NCBI GenBank assembly: GCA_029233925.1
Contig: JARGOX010000015.1
Coordinates: 62,001 to 126,000, forward strand
Reading direction: 5' to 3'
DNA length: 64,000 bases
Source of the DNA: Rhizobiaceae bacterium
Lineage (GTDB): Bacteria > Pseudomonadota > Alphaproteobacteria > Rhizobiales > Rhizobiaceae
The translations under genes and the position numbers were made by a program. The notes below the pieces were generated by a model. That model searched no databases, was not told where the DNA came from, and was given only the letters and a program-made list of their open reading frames with translations. Below are positions 15,977 to 25,181 of this stretch, piece after piece. How positions within the stretch are numbered: the stretch's first letter is position 1; the number at the start of each line of letters is the position of its first letter.

Positions 15977-16873
15977 ATGAAGAACAGACGCCATATTGCC
16001 CGCCTCGCAGGCTGGTCCATTGTGGTTGCCTGTCTGGTCCTGGCCTTGAAAGGTGTTGCGTGGCGCCTCACCGGGTCGGTTGCGCTTTACTCCGATGCGC
16101 TGGAATCGGTCATCAACGTGTTTACAGCGCTGCTTGCCTGGGGCGCCATACGCATCAGTCACAAACCAGCTGACAAAGGCCATCCCTTCGGGCACCACAA
16201 GGCAGAGTATTTTTCCACGGTCATTGCCGGAGTGCTCATTGTCAGTGCAGCGCTGCTGATCTTCAAGGAAGCCATCGCTTCGTTGCAAGCACCAATTCCT
16301 CTGGGTGCACCGCTCACGGGCATGGGTGTCAATCTCGTTGCAACAATCGTCAATGGTCTTTGGGCCTGGCTTCTCATCACCGCAGGCCGTCGCGCACGCT
16401 CTCCGGCGCTTGCAGCTGACGGACGCCATATTCTGGTTGATGTCGTCACGTCTGTGGGTGTTCTGGTCGGGCTGGTCCTTGTTTTGTCCACCGGATGGCT
16501 TTTTCTGGATTCCCTCATGGCCATAGCCGTCGGTATTAATGTGCTGCGTGAGGGCTGGAAGGTCATTTCACTCTCGGTCGACGGCCTGATGGATGCGGCT
16601 CTCGACGATGAAGAAAGTGAACTCATTCGGCAGACCATAGCCGAAAGCGCGACGGGCGCCATCGAGGTCCATGACATCAAGACGCGCAGCGCCGGCCATG
16701 TTTCATTCATCGAGTTTCACCTGGTCGTCGACGGTGATATGAGCGTGGCCGACTCGCACGCCATCTGCAATCGCATAGAGGATGCACTCAGCACCAGCGT
16801 GCCCGGTGCGAATATCACCATCCACGTGGAACCGGATGACGAGATCGAGCAGGATAGTCTGACAATCAGCTGA
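15977..16873 (+). CDS. Cation diffusion facilitator (CDF) family metal transporter
   Basis: A 298-residue inner-membrane transporter with about six helices and a cytoplasmic C-terminal domain. The membrane metal site is suggested by SVALYSDALESVINV in helix 2 (S-D-x3 pattern) and by LAADGRHILVDVVTSVG in helix 5, with FGHHKAEYFSTVIAG between helices as in zinc/iron/cadmium exporters. The C-terminal domain carries EVHDIKTRSAGHVSFIEFHL. CDF proteins export divalent metals such as zinc, iron or manganese in exchange for protons. Metal choice cannot be read safely. AAGAGG precedes ATG 15977; a GTG at 15914 would add 21 residues. Confidence 0.92.
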   Translation: MKNRRHIARLAGWSIVVACLVLALKGVAWRLTGSVALYSDALESVINVFTALLAWGAIRISHKPADKGHPFGHHKAEYFSTVIAGVLIVSAALLIFKEAIASLQAPIPLGAPLTGMGVNLVATIVNGLWAWLLITAGRRARSPALAADGRHILVDVVTSVGVLVGLVLVLSTGWLFLDSLMAIAVGINVLREGWKVISLSVDGLMDAALDDEESELIRQTIAESATGAIEVHDIKTRSAGHVSFIEFHLVVDGDMSVADSHAICNRIEDALSTSVPGANITIHVEPDDEIEQDSLTIS

Positions 16874-17060
16874 GCTGGAAGAGTTCGTCCAGCACCAAAC
16901 CCGCTTGCGGTGTCATCGACCACTGCTGCTGCATTCCGAAAGCAAACTGCCTGCACTGGAGAAGCGCCTGCACGTCTGGGATCCCGAAAACCGACCTGTC
17001 AGCAAAGGGAACCGAGAGACCAGCATTCACAAACGCCAGACCTGTTGAACACTGCTTCCA
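16866..17060 (-). pseudogene. Possible C-terminal remnant of an unidentified gene
   Basis: On the minus strand this stretch reads as protein-like sequence (VNAGLSVPFADRSVFGIPD, then FAFGMQQQWSMTPQAGLVLD, ending ELFQLS and a stop that overlaps the CDF stop region). The upstream part of the frame does not look coding. The end resembles the C-terminus of a regulator or binding protein, possibly LysR-type, but I cannot name it. It may equally be chance. Confidence 0.25.
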
Positions 17061-17203
17061 AAACCGATGTAACAGCAGGACTGGTGCGCAGCACACGCAT
17101 AATTTAGGCAGCAGCGACAAGGTCGCGGCACTCAACATTCGCACAGGCATTCAACACTGAGCGGATAGACGCTGTAGTCCGAGCTAAAACAGCCTTTCGG
17201 CCT
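16874..17203. other. Intergenic between convergent genes
   Basis: The 330 bp between the CDF gene and the end of the HisD-family gene has no complete gene. It holds the possible minus-strand remnant noted at 16866-17060. No terminator hairpin with a T run was seen. Confidence 0.4.
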
Positions 17204-18514
17204 TCACTCGGCGGCGGCCCCGTAAGCGACGTTGCGTCCGCCATAGCGCCGCACCCGGACATTGCACTGCTCGGCATGTCCCACGAAACCTTCCAGCATG
17301 CAGAGCCTGGAACCGTATTCGCCGACCAAGGTCGCGGCCTCGTCGGTGACGATGCGCTGGTAGCTGTGCGTTTTAAGGAACTTGCCAACCCAAAGCCCGC
17401 CAGTATAACGGCCTGCCTTTTTGGTCGGCAGCGTGTGGTTGGTTCCGATCACCTTGTCGCCATTCGCCACATTGGTGCGCGGACCGAGGAACAAGGCGCC
17501 ATAGGAGTGCATGTTTTCCAGAAACCAGTCATCGCGATCTGTCATCACCTGCACATGCTCCGAAGCAATGTCATTGGCCACTCCAAGCATCTCGTCATAA
17601 GTGTCGCAAAGGATGACTTCGCCATAATCGTCCCAACTGACGCGTGCCGTGTTGGCCGTCGGCAAGATTTCAAGAAGGCGTGCAATCTCGTCGATCGTCG
17701 CCTCGGCCAGTTTACGGGAATTCGTCAGCAGAACCGCCGGCGAATTGTAGCCGTGCTCGGCCTGCCCCAACAGATCGGTCGCACAGATCTCCGCGTCGAC
17801 GGTGTCGTCGGCGATCACCATGGTTTCGGTCGGGCCGGCGAACAGGTCAATTCCGACGCGGCCGAAGAGTTGCCGCTTGGCCTCGGCGACGTAAGCGTTG
17901 CCGGGGCCGACAAGCATATGCACGGGCTCGATCGTTGCCGTGCCGATCGCCATCGCACCAATGGCCTGGATGCCTCCGAGAACATAGATCTCATGGGCGC
18001 CGCCCAGATGCATTGCCGCGATCACTGCCGGGTTCGGCGCGCCCTTGAAAGGTGGCGTGGCTGCGGCAATCCGCGGAACGCCGGCAACATTCGCGGTCAG
18101 GACCGACATGTGGGCGGAGGCAACCATCGGGAACTTGCCGCCAGGAATGTAGCAGCCGACGGACTGGACCGGAATGTTCTTGTGCCCGAGAATGACACCA
18201 GGGAGGGTCTCAATCTCGATATCGGTCATCGAGGCCCGCTGCGCCTCGGCAAAACGGCGAACCTGCTTCTGCGCAAAGCGGATGTCTTCCATATCGCGCG
18301 TCGATACCTTCTGCATGAGTGCATCAATATCGGAAGACGACAAACGGAACGCCGGGGGAGAAAACTTGTCAAATTTTTCCGACAGGTCGCGTACTGCGGC
18401 ATCACCGCGCGTATCGATATCCCGAAGCGTCGCTTCAACCAACGAACGCACCTTGGCATCGTCATCCGAACGCTCGTTTTCCGGCTTTCCTCGCTTGAGA
18501 TATGTAACGGTCAT
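17204..18514 (-). CDS. Histidinol-dehydrogenase-family protein, HpsN (sulfopropanediol 3-dehydrogenase)-like
   Basis: A 436-residue NAD- and zinc-dependent dehydrogenase of the HisD fold. Zinc ligands are kept: Gln and His in [12 protein letters not shown], Asp in [14 protein letters not shown], and His in [11 protein letters not shown]; the catalytic Glu-His pair is in ASEHVQVM. It differs from biosynthetic HisD in its N-terminal [16 protein letters not shown] segment and in [20 protein letters not shown]. It matches the catabolic paralogue group that includes HpsN, which oxidises 2,3-dihydroxypropane-1-sulfonate. No his genes are nearby. The ATG at 18514 has GGAG upstream; ATG 18526 is possible. 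A peptide-type ABC operon lies upstream on the same strand. The sulfonate role is inference and fits the taurine aminotransferase further on. Confidence 0.8.
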   Translation of the reverse strand: MTVTYLKRGKPENERSDDDAKVRSLVEATLRDIDTRGDAAVRDLSEKFDKFSPPAFRLSSSDIDALMQKVSTRDMEDIRFAQKQVRRFAEAQRASMTDIEIETLPGVILGHKNIPVQSVGCYIPGGKFPMVASAHMSVLTANVAGVPRIAAATPPFKGAPNPAVIAAMHLGGAHEIYVLGGIQAIGAMAIGTATIEPVHMLVGPGNAYVAEAKRQLFGRVGIDLFAGPTETMVIADDTVDAEICATDLLGQAEHGYNSPAVLLTNSRKLAEATIDEIARLLEILPTANTARVSWDDYGEVILCDTYDEMLGVANDIASEHVQVMTDRDDWFLENMHSYGALFLGPRTNVANGDKVIGTNHTLPTKKAGRYTGGLWVGKFLKTHSYQRIVTDEAATLVGEYGSRLCMLEGFVGHAEQCNVRVRRYGGRNVAYGAAAE

Positions 18515-18945
18515 GTGAGACTCCATGCTCTTGTATGAGTGTACGCGTCTTGTCTGTTGCGTGTTAATTGGTCTTGATCTCGAAGGTCAGTTTCTGTGAT
18601 CGTCTGGAATGCGCTTACCCCTGGCACAGGAACCCCGGCAGGCGAGGCCAGCCGCATCAGCGCTCCGCCATACAATGTATTTGTCATCCCATTCTGGCCA
18701 CTGAACAATCCAGGGCCGATGATCCCTGCGCGGAGGATACAGATAACTGCTGCCAAACCCCGCAGGTGGAAACCGTATTGCGCCAGATGCCTATTACCCC
18801 AATCACGCGCCAACGGGGTTGCGTTGTGCCGCCTCCCCCCGTGTCTGCGATTGCTCAAGGGCGGCTGAGTTATGTCTGAATCCCTCATGCCTGTTTTCGA
18901 TTTCCCTGCTGCCGTAGCGACCTTCAAGCGCTTCGAGTCAAATTT

Positions 18946-18959
18946 TGAATACGTATTCA
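18946..18959. promoter_or_regulatory. 14-bp perfect palindrome, possible operator
   Basis: TGAATACGTATTCA is its own reverse complement. It lies about 430 bp upstream of the HisD-family dehydrogenase start, in an AT-rich patch. A dimeric repressor could bind here, but no regulator gene is adjacent. Confidence 0.35.
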
Positions 18960-19060
18960 TATCTTTTCCAAGAACCGCCTGAGTGTCAACAAGCTCTTCA
19001 AATTTTTAAACCGACACCCCATTTGCCAATTGCATCCGATCACACCGCCCAAGGCCAGCT

Positions 19061-19097
19061 ATGGGTCAGCGATGGGTCAGCGATGGGTCAGCGATGG
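19061..19097 (+). repeat. 11-base tandem repeat, 3.4 copies
   Basis: Three exact copies of ATGGGTCAGCG (19061-19071, 19072-19082, 19083-19093) are followed by ATGG. The unit is about one helical turn long. It lies in the long non-coding region and is probably a slippage product. Confidence 0.7.
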
Positions 19098-19289
19098 ACC
19101 GCAAGCATCTGGGTATCAATCATGAACATGGCATTGAGGGCGATGCTTCACCGGGGGAAAGTGAACAGGCATCCATTGCGAAAAGCAAATTCTGTTATGC
19201 ATCCAGTTGAGGCGTCAGGTCCGCGCCATGAAAATCAGGAAAAAGCTTGCAGACCGGATCAATGAAAAACAGATTTGCTCAATGATTTA

Positions 19290-20282
19290 TCAACCGCGCC
19301 CTTCTTCGAGCGCAAAGCAGGCCGCTTTGGTGTTTTCATGCAGCTTGAGGACAGGAACTTCCCTTTTGCACCGGTCATTGGCAAGTGGGCATCTGGGATG
19401 ATAGGTGCAGCCGCTTGGCGGATCGATCGGATTGGGTATTTCACCTTCAACCGGCTGGCGCGAACGACCGGTCATCTCCAGATCCGGGACGGCGTCGAGC
19501 AACATTTTCGTATAGGGATGTTTGGGTTCCCTGAACAATGTCTTTCCCTCTGCCACTTCGACCAGACGGCCCAGATACAAAACGCCGATGCGGCTTGCCA
19601 TGTGGCGCACGACCGACAGGTCATGGCTGATGAAAAGATAGGTCAGGCCAAACTCGTCCTGCAGATCGCGCATGAGGTTGAGGATTTGCGCCTGCACGGA
19701 CACATCCAGGGCTGACGTGGGTTCATCGCAAACAATAAATTCCGGCTGGGCCGAAAGCGCTCTGGCAATGGCAACACGCTGGCGCTGCCCGCCGGAAAAC
19801 TCATGCGGGTATTTGGCGCCGTCCTTGGCCGACAGGCCTACGGTTTCCAAAAGTTCATCGACCCGTTTTTCCCAGGCCGCCCTGCCCTCGACCACGCCAA
19901 AGGTACGCAAGGGCTCGGCGATAATGTCCTTGACCCGCCAGCGCGGATTGAGGCTGGCGAAAGGATCCTGGAAAATCATCTGGAAACGGCTTCGCAGCTG
20001 GCGCATCGAGGCGCTTCCCCTGGTTGCCACGTTCGTTCCGTCAAACAGGATCTGTCCGCCAGTTGGTCTGATCAATCCGACAATCAACTTGGCGATGGTG
20101 GATTTTCCGGATCCGGATTCTCCAACAAGGGCAAAAGTCTCGCCGCGGCGAATTTCAAAGGAAACATCATTGACCGCCGTCACGAATTTCTTTTCTTCGT
20201 TTTCCAGAACCCGGTTGAGCCAGGGCTTGGAGACGTCAAAATCGCGACTCAGGTTTTCAATTCCGACAAGCACATCCGTCAC
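19290..20282 (-). CDS. Peptide-type ABC transporter ATP-binding protein (DppF/OppF-like)
   Basis: A 330-residue ABC ATPase. Walker A is GESGSGKST, the signature is FSGGQRQRVAIARAL, Walker B is FIVCDEPTSALD, and the switch histidine is in ISHDLSVV. The C-terminal oligopeptide-ABC extension, GCTYHPRCPLANDRCK, has the cysteine-rich motif typical of DppD/DppF. It pairs with the ATPase encoded just upstream; their genes overlap by four bases as ATGA. Together with two permeases and a binding protein, it drives uptake of peptides or similar solutes. It is the last gene of the five-gene operon. Confidence 0.93.
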   Translation of the reverse strand: MTDVLVGIENLSRDFDVSKPWLNRVLENEEKKFVTAVNDVSFEIRRGETFALVGESGSGKSTIAKLIVGLIRPTGGQILFDGTNVATRGSASMRQLRSRFQMIFQDPFASLNPRWRVKDIIAEPLRTFGVVEGRAAWEKRVDELLETVGLSAKDGAKYPHEFSGGQRQRVAIARALSAQPEFIVCDEPTSALDVSVQAQILNLMRDLQDEFGLTYLFISHDLSVVRHMASRIGVLYLGRLVEVAEGKTLFREPKHPYTKMLLDAVPDLEMTGRSRQPVEGEIPNPIDPPSGCTYHPRCPLANDRCKREVPVLKLHENTKAACFALEEGRG

Positions 20283-21256
20283 TGCGGCTTCCCTTCGTCA
20301 TACAACAGGCAAGCGACGTCGCGTCCCTGATAGGGCCTGCAATCAGGCTGTTCAACGAAGCAGCGATCAAAAGCCTCAGGGCAACGTTTGCTGAAGGCGC
20401 AACCGGGCGGAATATCGGTCAGTCGCGGCATGGTACCGGGAATCTGAGTCAGTCGATCCGAATCCTGCATCAAGGTGGGAATCGACCCCATCAGCCCCTT
20501 CGTGTAGGGGTGTTTGGCATCCTTGATCACATCACGGACCGCGCCGATCTCGGCGACCCGTCCAGCGTACATGACCACCACGCGGTCGGCAGCCTCCGCA
20601 ATCACGCCCATATCATGGGTGATCAGCATGATGGCCGTGCCGTGGTCAGCACACATGCGTTTTAGCACATCGATGATTTGCGACTGGACAGAGACATCCA
20701 GAGCCGTTGTCGGCTCATCGGCAATGATCAGTTCAGGCTCCACACACAGCGCCAGCGCAATCACCACGCGCTGTCTCATGCCGCCGGAAAACTGATGTGG
20801 GTAATCATCAATGCGCCGCGAAGCGGCCGGGATGCCGACCTGGTCGAGCAATCCTATCGCCCGGTCGCGGGCCTGGCGCTCGTTTAGATCCATATGGGTG
20901 CGGATTGTCTCGATCAATTGCTCCGCAATCGTATAGATCGGGTTGAGTGATGTCAGCGGATCCTGAAACACCATGCCAATGCGCTTGCCACGCACACGGC
21001 GCATGGCCTCATAGGGCAGATTGTCAATCCTTTGACCGGCAATGCTGATGGTACCACCGGCAATGTGCCCAGGGGGCTCGATCAAACCGATAATGGCTGA
21101 TCCTGTCATCGACTTGCCCGCACCGGATTCACCAACAACACCAAGCACTTCGCCGCGGGCAATGTCAAAACTGACACGGTCGACCGCAGTCAAGATACCC
21201 TTGCGTGTGGGAAACTCGACCACCAGGTCGCGTACGGAAAGCAGTGCGTCACTCAT
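20279..21256 (-). CDS. Peptide-type ABC transporter ATP-binding protein (DppD/OppD-like)
   Basis: A 325-residue ABC ATPase with Walker A GESGAGKSM, signature FSGGMRQRVVIALAL, Walker B LIIADEPTTALDV and the switch-region ITHDMGVIAE. The C-terminal extension GCAFSKRCPEAFDRC is the oligopeptide-transporter cysteine motif. It is translated right after the permease gene, with a four-base gap, and overlaps the second ATPase gene by four bases. The pair should form a heterodimer at the inner face of the membrane. Confidence 0.93.
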   Translation of the reverse strand: MSDALLSVRDLVVEFPTRKGILTAVDRVSFDIARGEVLGVVGESGAGKSMTGSAIIGLIEPPGHIAGGTISIAGQRIDNLPYEAMRRVRGKRIGMVFQDPLTSLNPIYTIAEQLIETIRTHMDLNERQARDRAIGLLDQVGIPAASRRIDDYPHQFSGGMRQRVVIALALCVEPELIIADEPTTALDVSVQSQIIDVLKRMCADHGTAIMLITHDMGVIAEAADRVVVMYAGRVAEIGAVRDVIKDAKHPYTKGLMGSIPTLMQDSDRLTQIPGTMPRLTDIPPGCAFSKRCPEAFDRCFVEQPDCRPYQGRDVACLLYDEGKPQ

Positions 21257-21260
21257 CGGA

Positions 21261-22202
21261 TCACCTTAACCGCGGATTGAGCGCATCGCGCAGCCAGTCG
21301 CCCAGCAGATTGACGGCCAGAACAAGGATGGCCAGAGCCGCCCCGGGGAATGCGGCAATCCACCATTCGCCCGAGAACAGAAAATCATTACCGATACGGA
21401 TCAATGTTCCAAGAGAAGGTTGTGTCGATGGGATGCCTACACCCAAAAAGGACAGGGTTGCTTCAGTTATAATGGCCAGCGCCAGATTGATCGTTGCGAT
21501 AACCAGCACCGGGCCCATGACATTCGGCAACACATGGCTGGCCATGATACGCAGGGGATGCAATCCGATCAGACGGGCCGCCTGAACATATTCCTTGTCT
21601 TTTTCCACCAGCGTGGAGGAGCGAACGGTGCGTGCATATTGCACCCAGAACGACAGCCCGATGGAGAAGACGAGCACGTAAAAGGCCGATTGCTCGCGGT
21701 CAATGCCGCCAAACACGCTTCTCACAGATCCGTCAATCAGCAGAGCAATGAGGATCGAAGGAAATGTCAGTTGCACATCGGCAATCCGCATGATGATGGA
21801 ATCGACCCGGCCGCCCATGTAACCGGCCAAAAGCCCTAGAGAAATACCCAGGATGGCGGCAAAAGCGACCGAGGCAAACCCCACAGCCAGCGAAATTCGC
21901 GAGCCATAGAGAATCGCAGAGAGAATATCCCGCCCCTGATCATCGGTTCCCAGCGGATAGACCGGATTGCCCCCCTCTTCCCACATCGGCGGCGTCAGGG
22001 AATCCATCAGATAGAGGCTGGCCATGTCGAAAGGATCGTGCGGGGCAATCAATGGCGCAAACAAAGCGCCCAGGAAAATCAACAGCGTAACGATTGCCGC
22101 CGCCATGATGACCTTCGAGCGCGTGAAGGAATACCAGATGTCAGAGTCAAAAACCCTGGCCCATAAACCCGGAGGCTTGAGCCTTTCCGAATCCATGGTC
22201 AT
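21261..22202 (-). CDS. Peptide-type ABC transporter permease (DppC-like)
   Basis: A 313-residue inner-membrane permease with an N-terminal cytoplasmic arm and about six helices. The segment AHDPFDMASLYLMDSLTPP between helices 1 and 2 and the loop NPVYPLGTDDQGRDILSAIL are hallmarks of DppC/OppC proteins. The EAA loop reads EYVQAARLIGLHPLRIMASHVLPNV and contacts the ATPases. It overlaps the upstream permease gene by four bases and is part of the same operon. Confidence 0.93.
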   Translation of the reverse strand: MTMDSERLKPPGLWARVFDSDIWYSFTRSKVIMAAAIVTLLIFLGALFAPLIAPHDPFDMASLYLMDSLTPPMWEEGGNPVYPLGTDDQGRDILSAILYGSRISLAVGFASVAFAAILGISLGLLAGYMGGRVDSIIMRIADVQLTFPSILIALLIDGSVRSVFGGIDREQSAFYVLVFSIGLSFWVQYARTVRSSTLVEKDKEYVQAARLIGLHPLRIMASHVLPNVMGPVLVIATINLALAIITEATLSFLGVGIPSTQPSLGTLIRIGNDFLFSGEWWIAAFPGAALAILVLAVNLLGDWLRDALNPRLR

Positions 22203-23176
22203 GCCTCAGCTCCTTCAATACGGATGCGTGGGTCGACCATCACATAAAGCAGATCAACAATCAGGTTGATGATGACAAACAGGAGAGCGATCAATAACAG
22301 GTAGGCCGCCATGATCGGAATGTCGACATTTTGCACTGCCTGCAGAAACAAAAGCCCCATGCCGGGCCACTGGAACACAGTTTCGGTAATGATGGCAAAA
22401 GCAATGATCGCACCCATCTGCAATCCGGTGATCGTGATCACCGGGATCATCGTATTTTTCAGGGCATGACCAAAATTGATGGCGCGGTTCGTCAATCCGC
22501 GTGCCCGCGCGAATTTGATAAAGTCGGTGCGCAGGACTTCCATCATTTCGGAACGCACCAGTCGCATGATCAGTGTCATCTGGAACAAACCAAGGGTAAT
22601 CGACGGCAGGATCAATGCCTTCAATCCCGATACGGTCAAGAAGCCTGTTGACCACCAGCCAAGATCAACCACCTTGCCGCGGCCAAAGCTGGGAAGCCAT
22701 TGCAGATAGACGGAAAAGACGAAAATCAGCAGGATACCAATGAGGAATGTCGGCAGAGAAATGCCGATCAGTGAAATCGTCAGAAACAGCTTTGACAAAA
22801 CGCTCTCACGATTAAGGGCGGTATACACCCCCATCGGAATCCCCATCAAAAGGGCAAACAGGGCCGAAACAAAGGACAATTCCAGGGTAGCCGGCAATCG
22901 GCTGCCGATCAGGTCGGCAACGGGTCGTTTGAACTGATAGGAAATACCAAGGTCACCCTGCGCGGCATTTGATACAAAATGCCAAAACTGGAGGGGCAAA
23001 GGATCGTTCAGGCCAAGTTGCTGGCGCAGAAGTTCACGCTCCTGCACGGTCGTCTCGAGCCCGACCATCTGGTCAACCGGGTCACCGATAAAACGGAACA
23101 TGACGAAGGCGATGAGACTGACAACCAGCATCACCACCACGGATTGAACAAGACGTCGGATTATGAATGCCAGCAT
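22199..23176 (-). CDS. Peptide-type ABC transporter permease (DppB-like)
   Basis: A 325-residue inner-membrane permease with about six helices. The N-terminus MLAFIIRRLVQSVVVMLVVS and the early periplasmic segment GDPVDQMVGLETT are typical of DppB/OppB. The EAA loop reads DFIKFARARGLTNRAINFGHAL. It forms the translocation path with the DppC-like permease, whose gene overlaps its end by four bases. The binding-protein gene lies 54 bp upstream. Confidence 0.93.
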   Translation of the reverse strand: MLAFIIRRLVQSVVVMLVVSLIAFVMFRFIGDPVDQMVGLETTVQERELLRQQLGLNDPLPLQFWHFVSNAAQGDLGISYQFKRPVADLIGSRLPATLELSFVSALFALLMGIPMGVYTALNRESVLSKLFLTISLIGISLPTFLIGILLIFVFSVYLQWLPSFGRGKVVDLGWWSTGFLTVSGLKALILPSITLGLFQMTLIMRLVRSEMMEVLRTDFIKFARARGLTNRAINFGHALKNTMIPVITITGLQMGAIIAFAIITETVFQWPGMGLLFLQAVQNVDIPIMAAYLLLIALLFVIINLIVDLLYVMVDPRIRIEGAEA

Positions 23177-23230
23177 GATTCGCTCTCCGGGCCCCCGCGC
23201 GCCAATGGCGCTCAGGGGCCCGGAAATACT

Positions 23231-24826
23231 CTACTGTTTTTTATTGACGTGATAGAACATCAGCACATTGTCTGCGCGCTGTGCGACGTCCACATCTTCG
23301 GATACACCCCATGCCAACCCCTGTTGATGCAGAGGAATGTGTGAGACTTCATCATCCGTTATCCGATAGGCCTGCGTAATCAGATCAAGACGTTTGACCG
23401 GATCATTTTCTTCCAGAACCTGTGCTGCCAGAGCATCAACTTCCTTGTTGCAGTAACCACCGAGATTGAACATGCCGCCATTGCCGGCTTCATCACGACA
23501 ACCCACAATATTGGCAAGGATATTCCAGGAATCGAAGGAGCCTGGTGTCCAGCCCAACAGGTAGAAGGACGTATCAAATCCGTTCGATGCCAGCACCTTG
23601 CCGAAATACTGGGCTTTCGGCTGCGCATTGAGATTGACCTTCACACCAACCCGGGCAAGCATGGACGCTACGGCCTGACAGATTGCTTCGTCATTGACGT
23701 AACGGTCATTGGGGCAGTCCATGCCGACTTCAAACCCATCGGGATAGCCGGCTTCGGCCAGCAGGGCCTTGGATGCGTCGGGATCATAGGCAGGCCGGCT
23801 GAACTGGTCAGCGTTTGCAAACATGAAGGGAGAAATCAGCAGCGCTGCAGGCTCCGACAGGTTGCGCATGACCTTTGACTTGATCGCTTCAATGTCGATG
23901 GCCTGAAGGAAGGCCTTGCGAACCCGTACATCCTTGAAGGGGTTTTTGCCTTTCACATTGGAATAGAGCAATTCGTCACGCATCTGATCCATGCCCAGAA
24001 AGATCGTTCGCAATTCAGGGCCGATCAAAGTTGTTGTCGTAGCGTTGGAATCAACCCGATTGATATCCTGTACAGGAACCGGATAGACGAGATCCATATC
24101 CCCGGACAGCAAGGCTGCGACCCGCGTTGGATCAGAGGAAACCGTCGCGAATTCCACCTTGTCGATATTGTATTGCTTGTTGGCGGCATTCCACCAATCC
24201 GTATTGGATTCGAACGTTGTGCTTACACCACCATCATGTCTGGTGATCTTGAACGGTCCGGTGCCGTTTGACTGCAGTGAAATGGTCGTTGCCGACTGGT
24301 CGGAGGCAGAGGTGACGCGCACCGAATCATTGGCCTCGGCCCATTCCTTGTCGATAATGACCCAGCTGTCCCACTCATAGTGCAAAATTGGGTTGGGCGA
24401 TGACAGCATCACATCAACAGTATGATCGTCGACAGCGACAAATTTGGCGTCGGCGGGGATGCGGGTTTTGAGGTCGGACCCTTCAGAGCGGACACGGTCT
24501 GCGGAAAACACCACATCAGCGGCGGTGAAATCATTGCCATTGTGAAATTTCACACCCTTGCGCAGGTGAAAGCGCCACTGGGTCGGCGATATGACTTCCC
24601 AGCTTTCGGCAAGACCGGGTATGATCTGGAGGTTTTCATCGCGTGCGGTCAGTCCCTCATAGACATTGCCCAATGTACCGAGCGAGAAGGTCTCATTGAG
24701 AGAATAGGGATCAAGTGATTTCAATGTGCCCTGAAAGGCAAAGTTAAACGTGTTTTCAGCCAATGAAGGCGTCGCGAACATGCTGGCAAGGAGCGTTGCT
24801 CCCAATAGACTCCGGCGAAATGACAT
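23231..24826 (-). CDS. Periplasmic solute-binding protein of a peptide-type ABC transporter (DppA family)
   Basis: A 531-residue periplasmic family-5 solute-binding protein. A signal peptide ends at PSLAENTFNF. The body has family hallmarks such as LKSLDPYSLNETFS, LAESWEVISPTQWRFHLRKG and KFHNGNDFTAADVVFS. Binding proteins of this family serve peptides but also opines, taxon-specific amines and other solutes, so the ligand is open. It is the first gene of the operon, which continues with two permeases and two ATPases. A pair of direct repeats about 260 bp upstream may be regulatory. Its neighbourhood of GST, DAO oxidase, DmdA-like and Tpa genes makes an organic nitrogen or sulfur compound plausible. 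Confidence 0.92.
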   Translation of the reverse strand: MSFRRSLLGATLLASMFATPSLAENTFNFAFQGTLKSLDPYSLNETFSLGTLGNVYEGLTARDENLQIIPGLAESWEVISPTQWRFHLRKGVKFHNGNDFTAADVVFSADRVRSEGSDLKTRIPADAKFVAVDDHTVDVMLSSPNPILHYEWDSWVIIDKEWAEANDSVRVTSASDQSATTISLQSNGTGPFKITRHDGGVSTTFESNTDWWNAANKQYNIDKVEFATVSSDPTRVAALLSGDMDLVYPVPVQDINRVDSNATTTTLIGPELRTIFLGMDQMRDELLYSNVKGKNPFKDVRVRKAFLQAIDIEAIKSKVMRNLSEPAALLISPFMFANADQFSRPAYDPDASKALLAEAGYPDGFEVGMDCPNDRYVNDEAICQAVASMLARVGVKVNLNAQPKAQYFGKVLASNGFDTSFYLLGWTPGSFDSWNILANIVGCRDEAGNGGMFNLGGYCNKEVDALAAQVLEENDPVKRLDLITQAYRITDDEVSHIPLHQQGLAWGVSEDVDVAQRADNVLMFYHVNKKQ

Positions 24827-25181
24827 AGATAACTCCCTTTTATTTTGGCCCGCATTGCGAGGGAACGAGCCTTGGTGAGAGTATAGACACGAAGCCGCTG
24901 CGAAATCCAGACTATTCGTTTTACATCGTTACCAAGCCATTCTCCGGGCTTTTATTACCAGAAATGGTTGCTGACTGAGGACCAAAACAGATGAATTGCT
25001 GAACTTTTGCGCTGATATTCGACGCCAAAATTCGCAATGGCGCCGAATCCGACCCGTTGTCGAATCGCTTGACAGGTCTTCGCCCGGCACCATGCAATTT
25101 TGCTGCCGCACCGTGCAATTTTGGTATTGTGCACGGGCACTTCACATATGATATCGCAACAATGCTTTTGGTGAAACTCAT
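24827..25181. other. Intergenic region upstream of the ABC operon
   Basis: About 355 bp between the GST gene end and the binding-protein gene. It contains the direct repeats at 25087-25123. No gene was recognised. It should hold the promoter of the ABC operon. Confidence 0.4.
25087..25123 (+). repeat. Two 16-base direct repeats with a 21-bp period
   Basis: GCACCATGCAATTTTG (25087-25102) and GCACCGTGCAATTTTG (25108-25123) differ at one base and are spaced exactly two helical turns apart. This arrangement suits cooperative binding by a regulator on one face of the DNA. They lie about 260-300 bp upstream of the binding-protein gene. Confidence 0.5.

Larger units (their letters stand above)
18515..19289. 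other. Long intergenic region with palindrome and tandem repeat
   Basis: This 775 bp region upstream of the HisD-family gene has no recognisable gene on either strand. It holds the 14-base palindrome at 18946-18959 and an 11-base tandem repeat at 19061-19097. It may contain the promoter and operators of the dehydrogenase gene, or decayed coding sequence. Confidence 0.45.

Noticed and set aside
17204-18514. Biosynthetic histidinol dehydrogenase (histidine pathway)
   Set aside because: The N-terminal and C-terminal segments fit the catabolic paralogue group, and no other his gene is near, although the zinc-site motifs are shared.
17276-18538. Plus-strand open frame of 420 codons opposite the HisD-family gene
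   Set aside because: It is nearly the exact antisense image of a well-supported enzyme gene, with no motif or start signal of its own.
19061-19097. CRISPR-like array
   Set aside because: The 11-base units are directly abutting with no spacers, so this is a simple tandem repeat.
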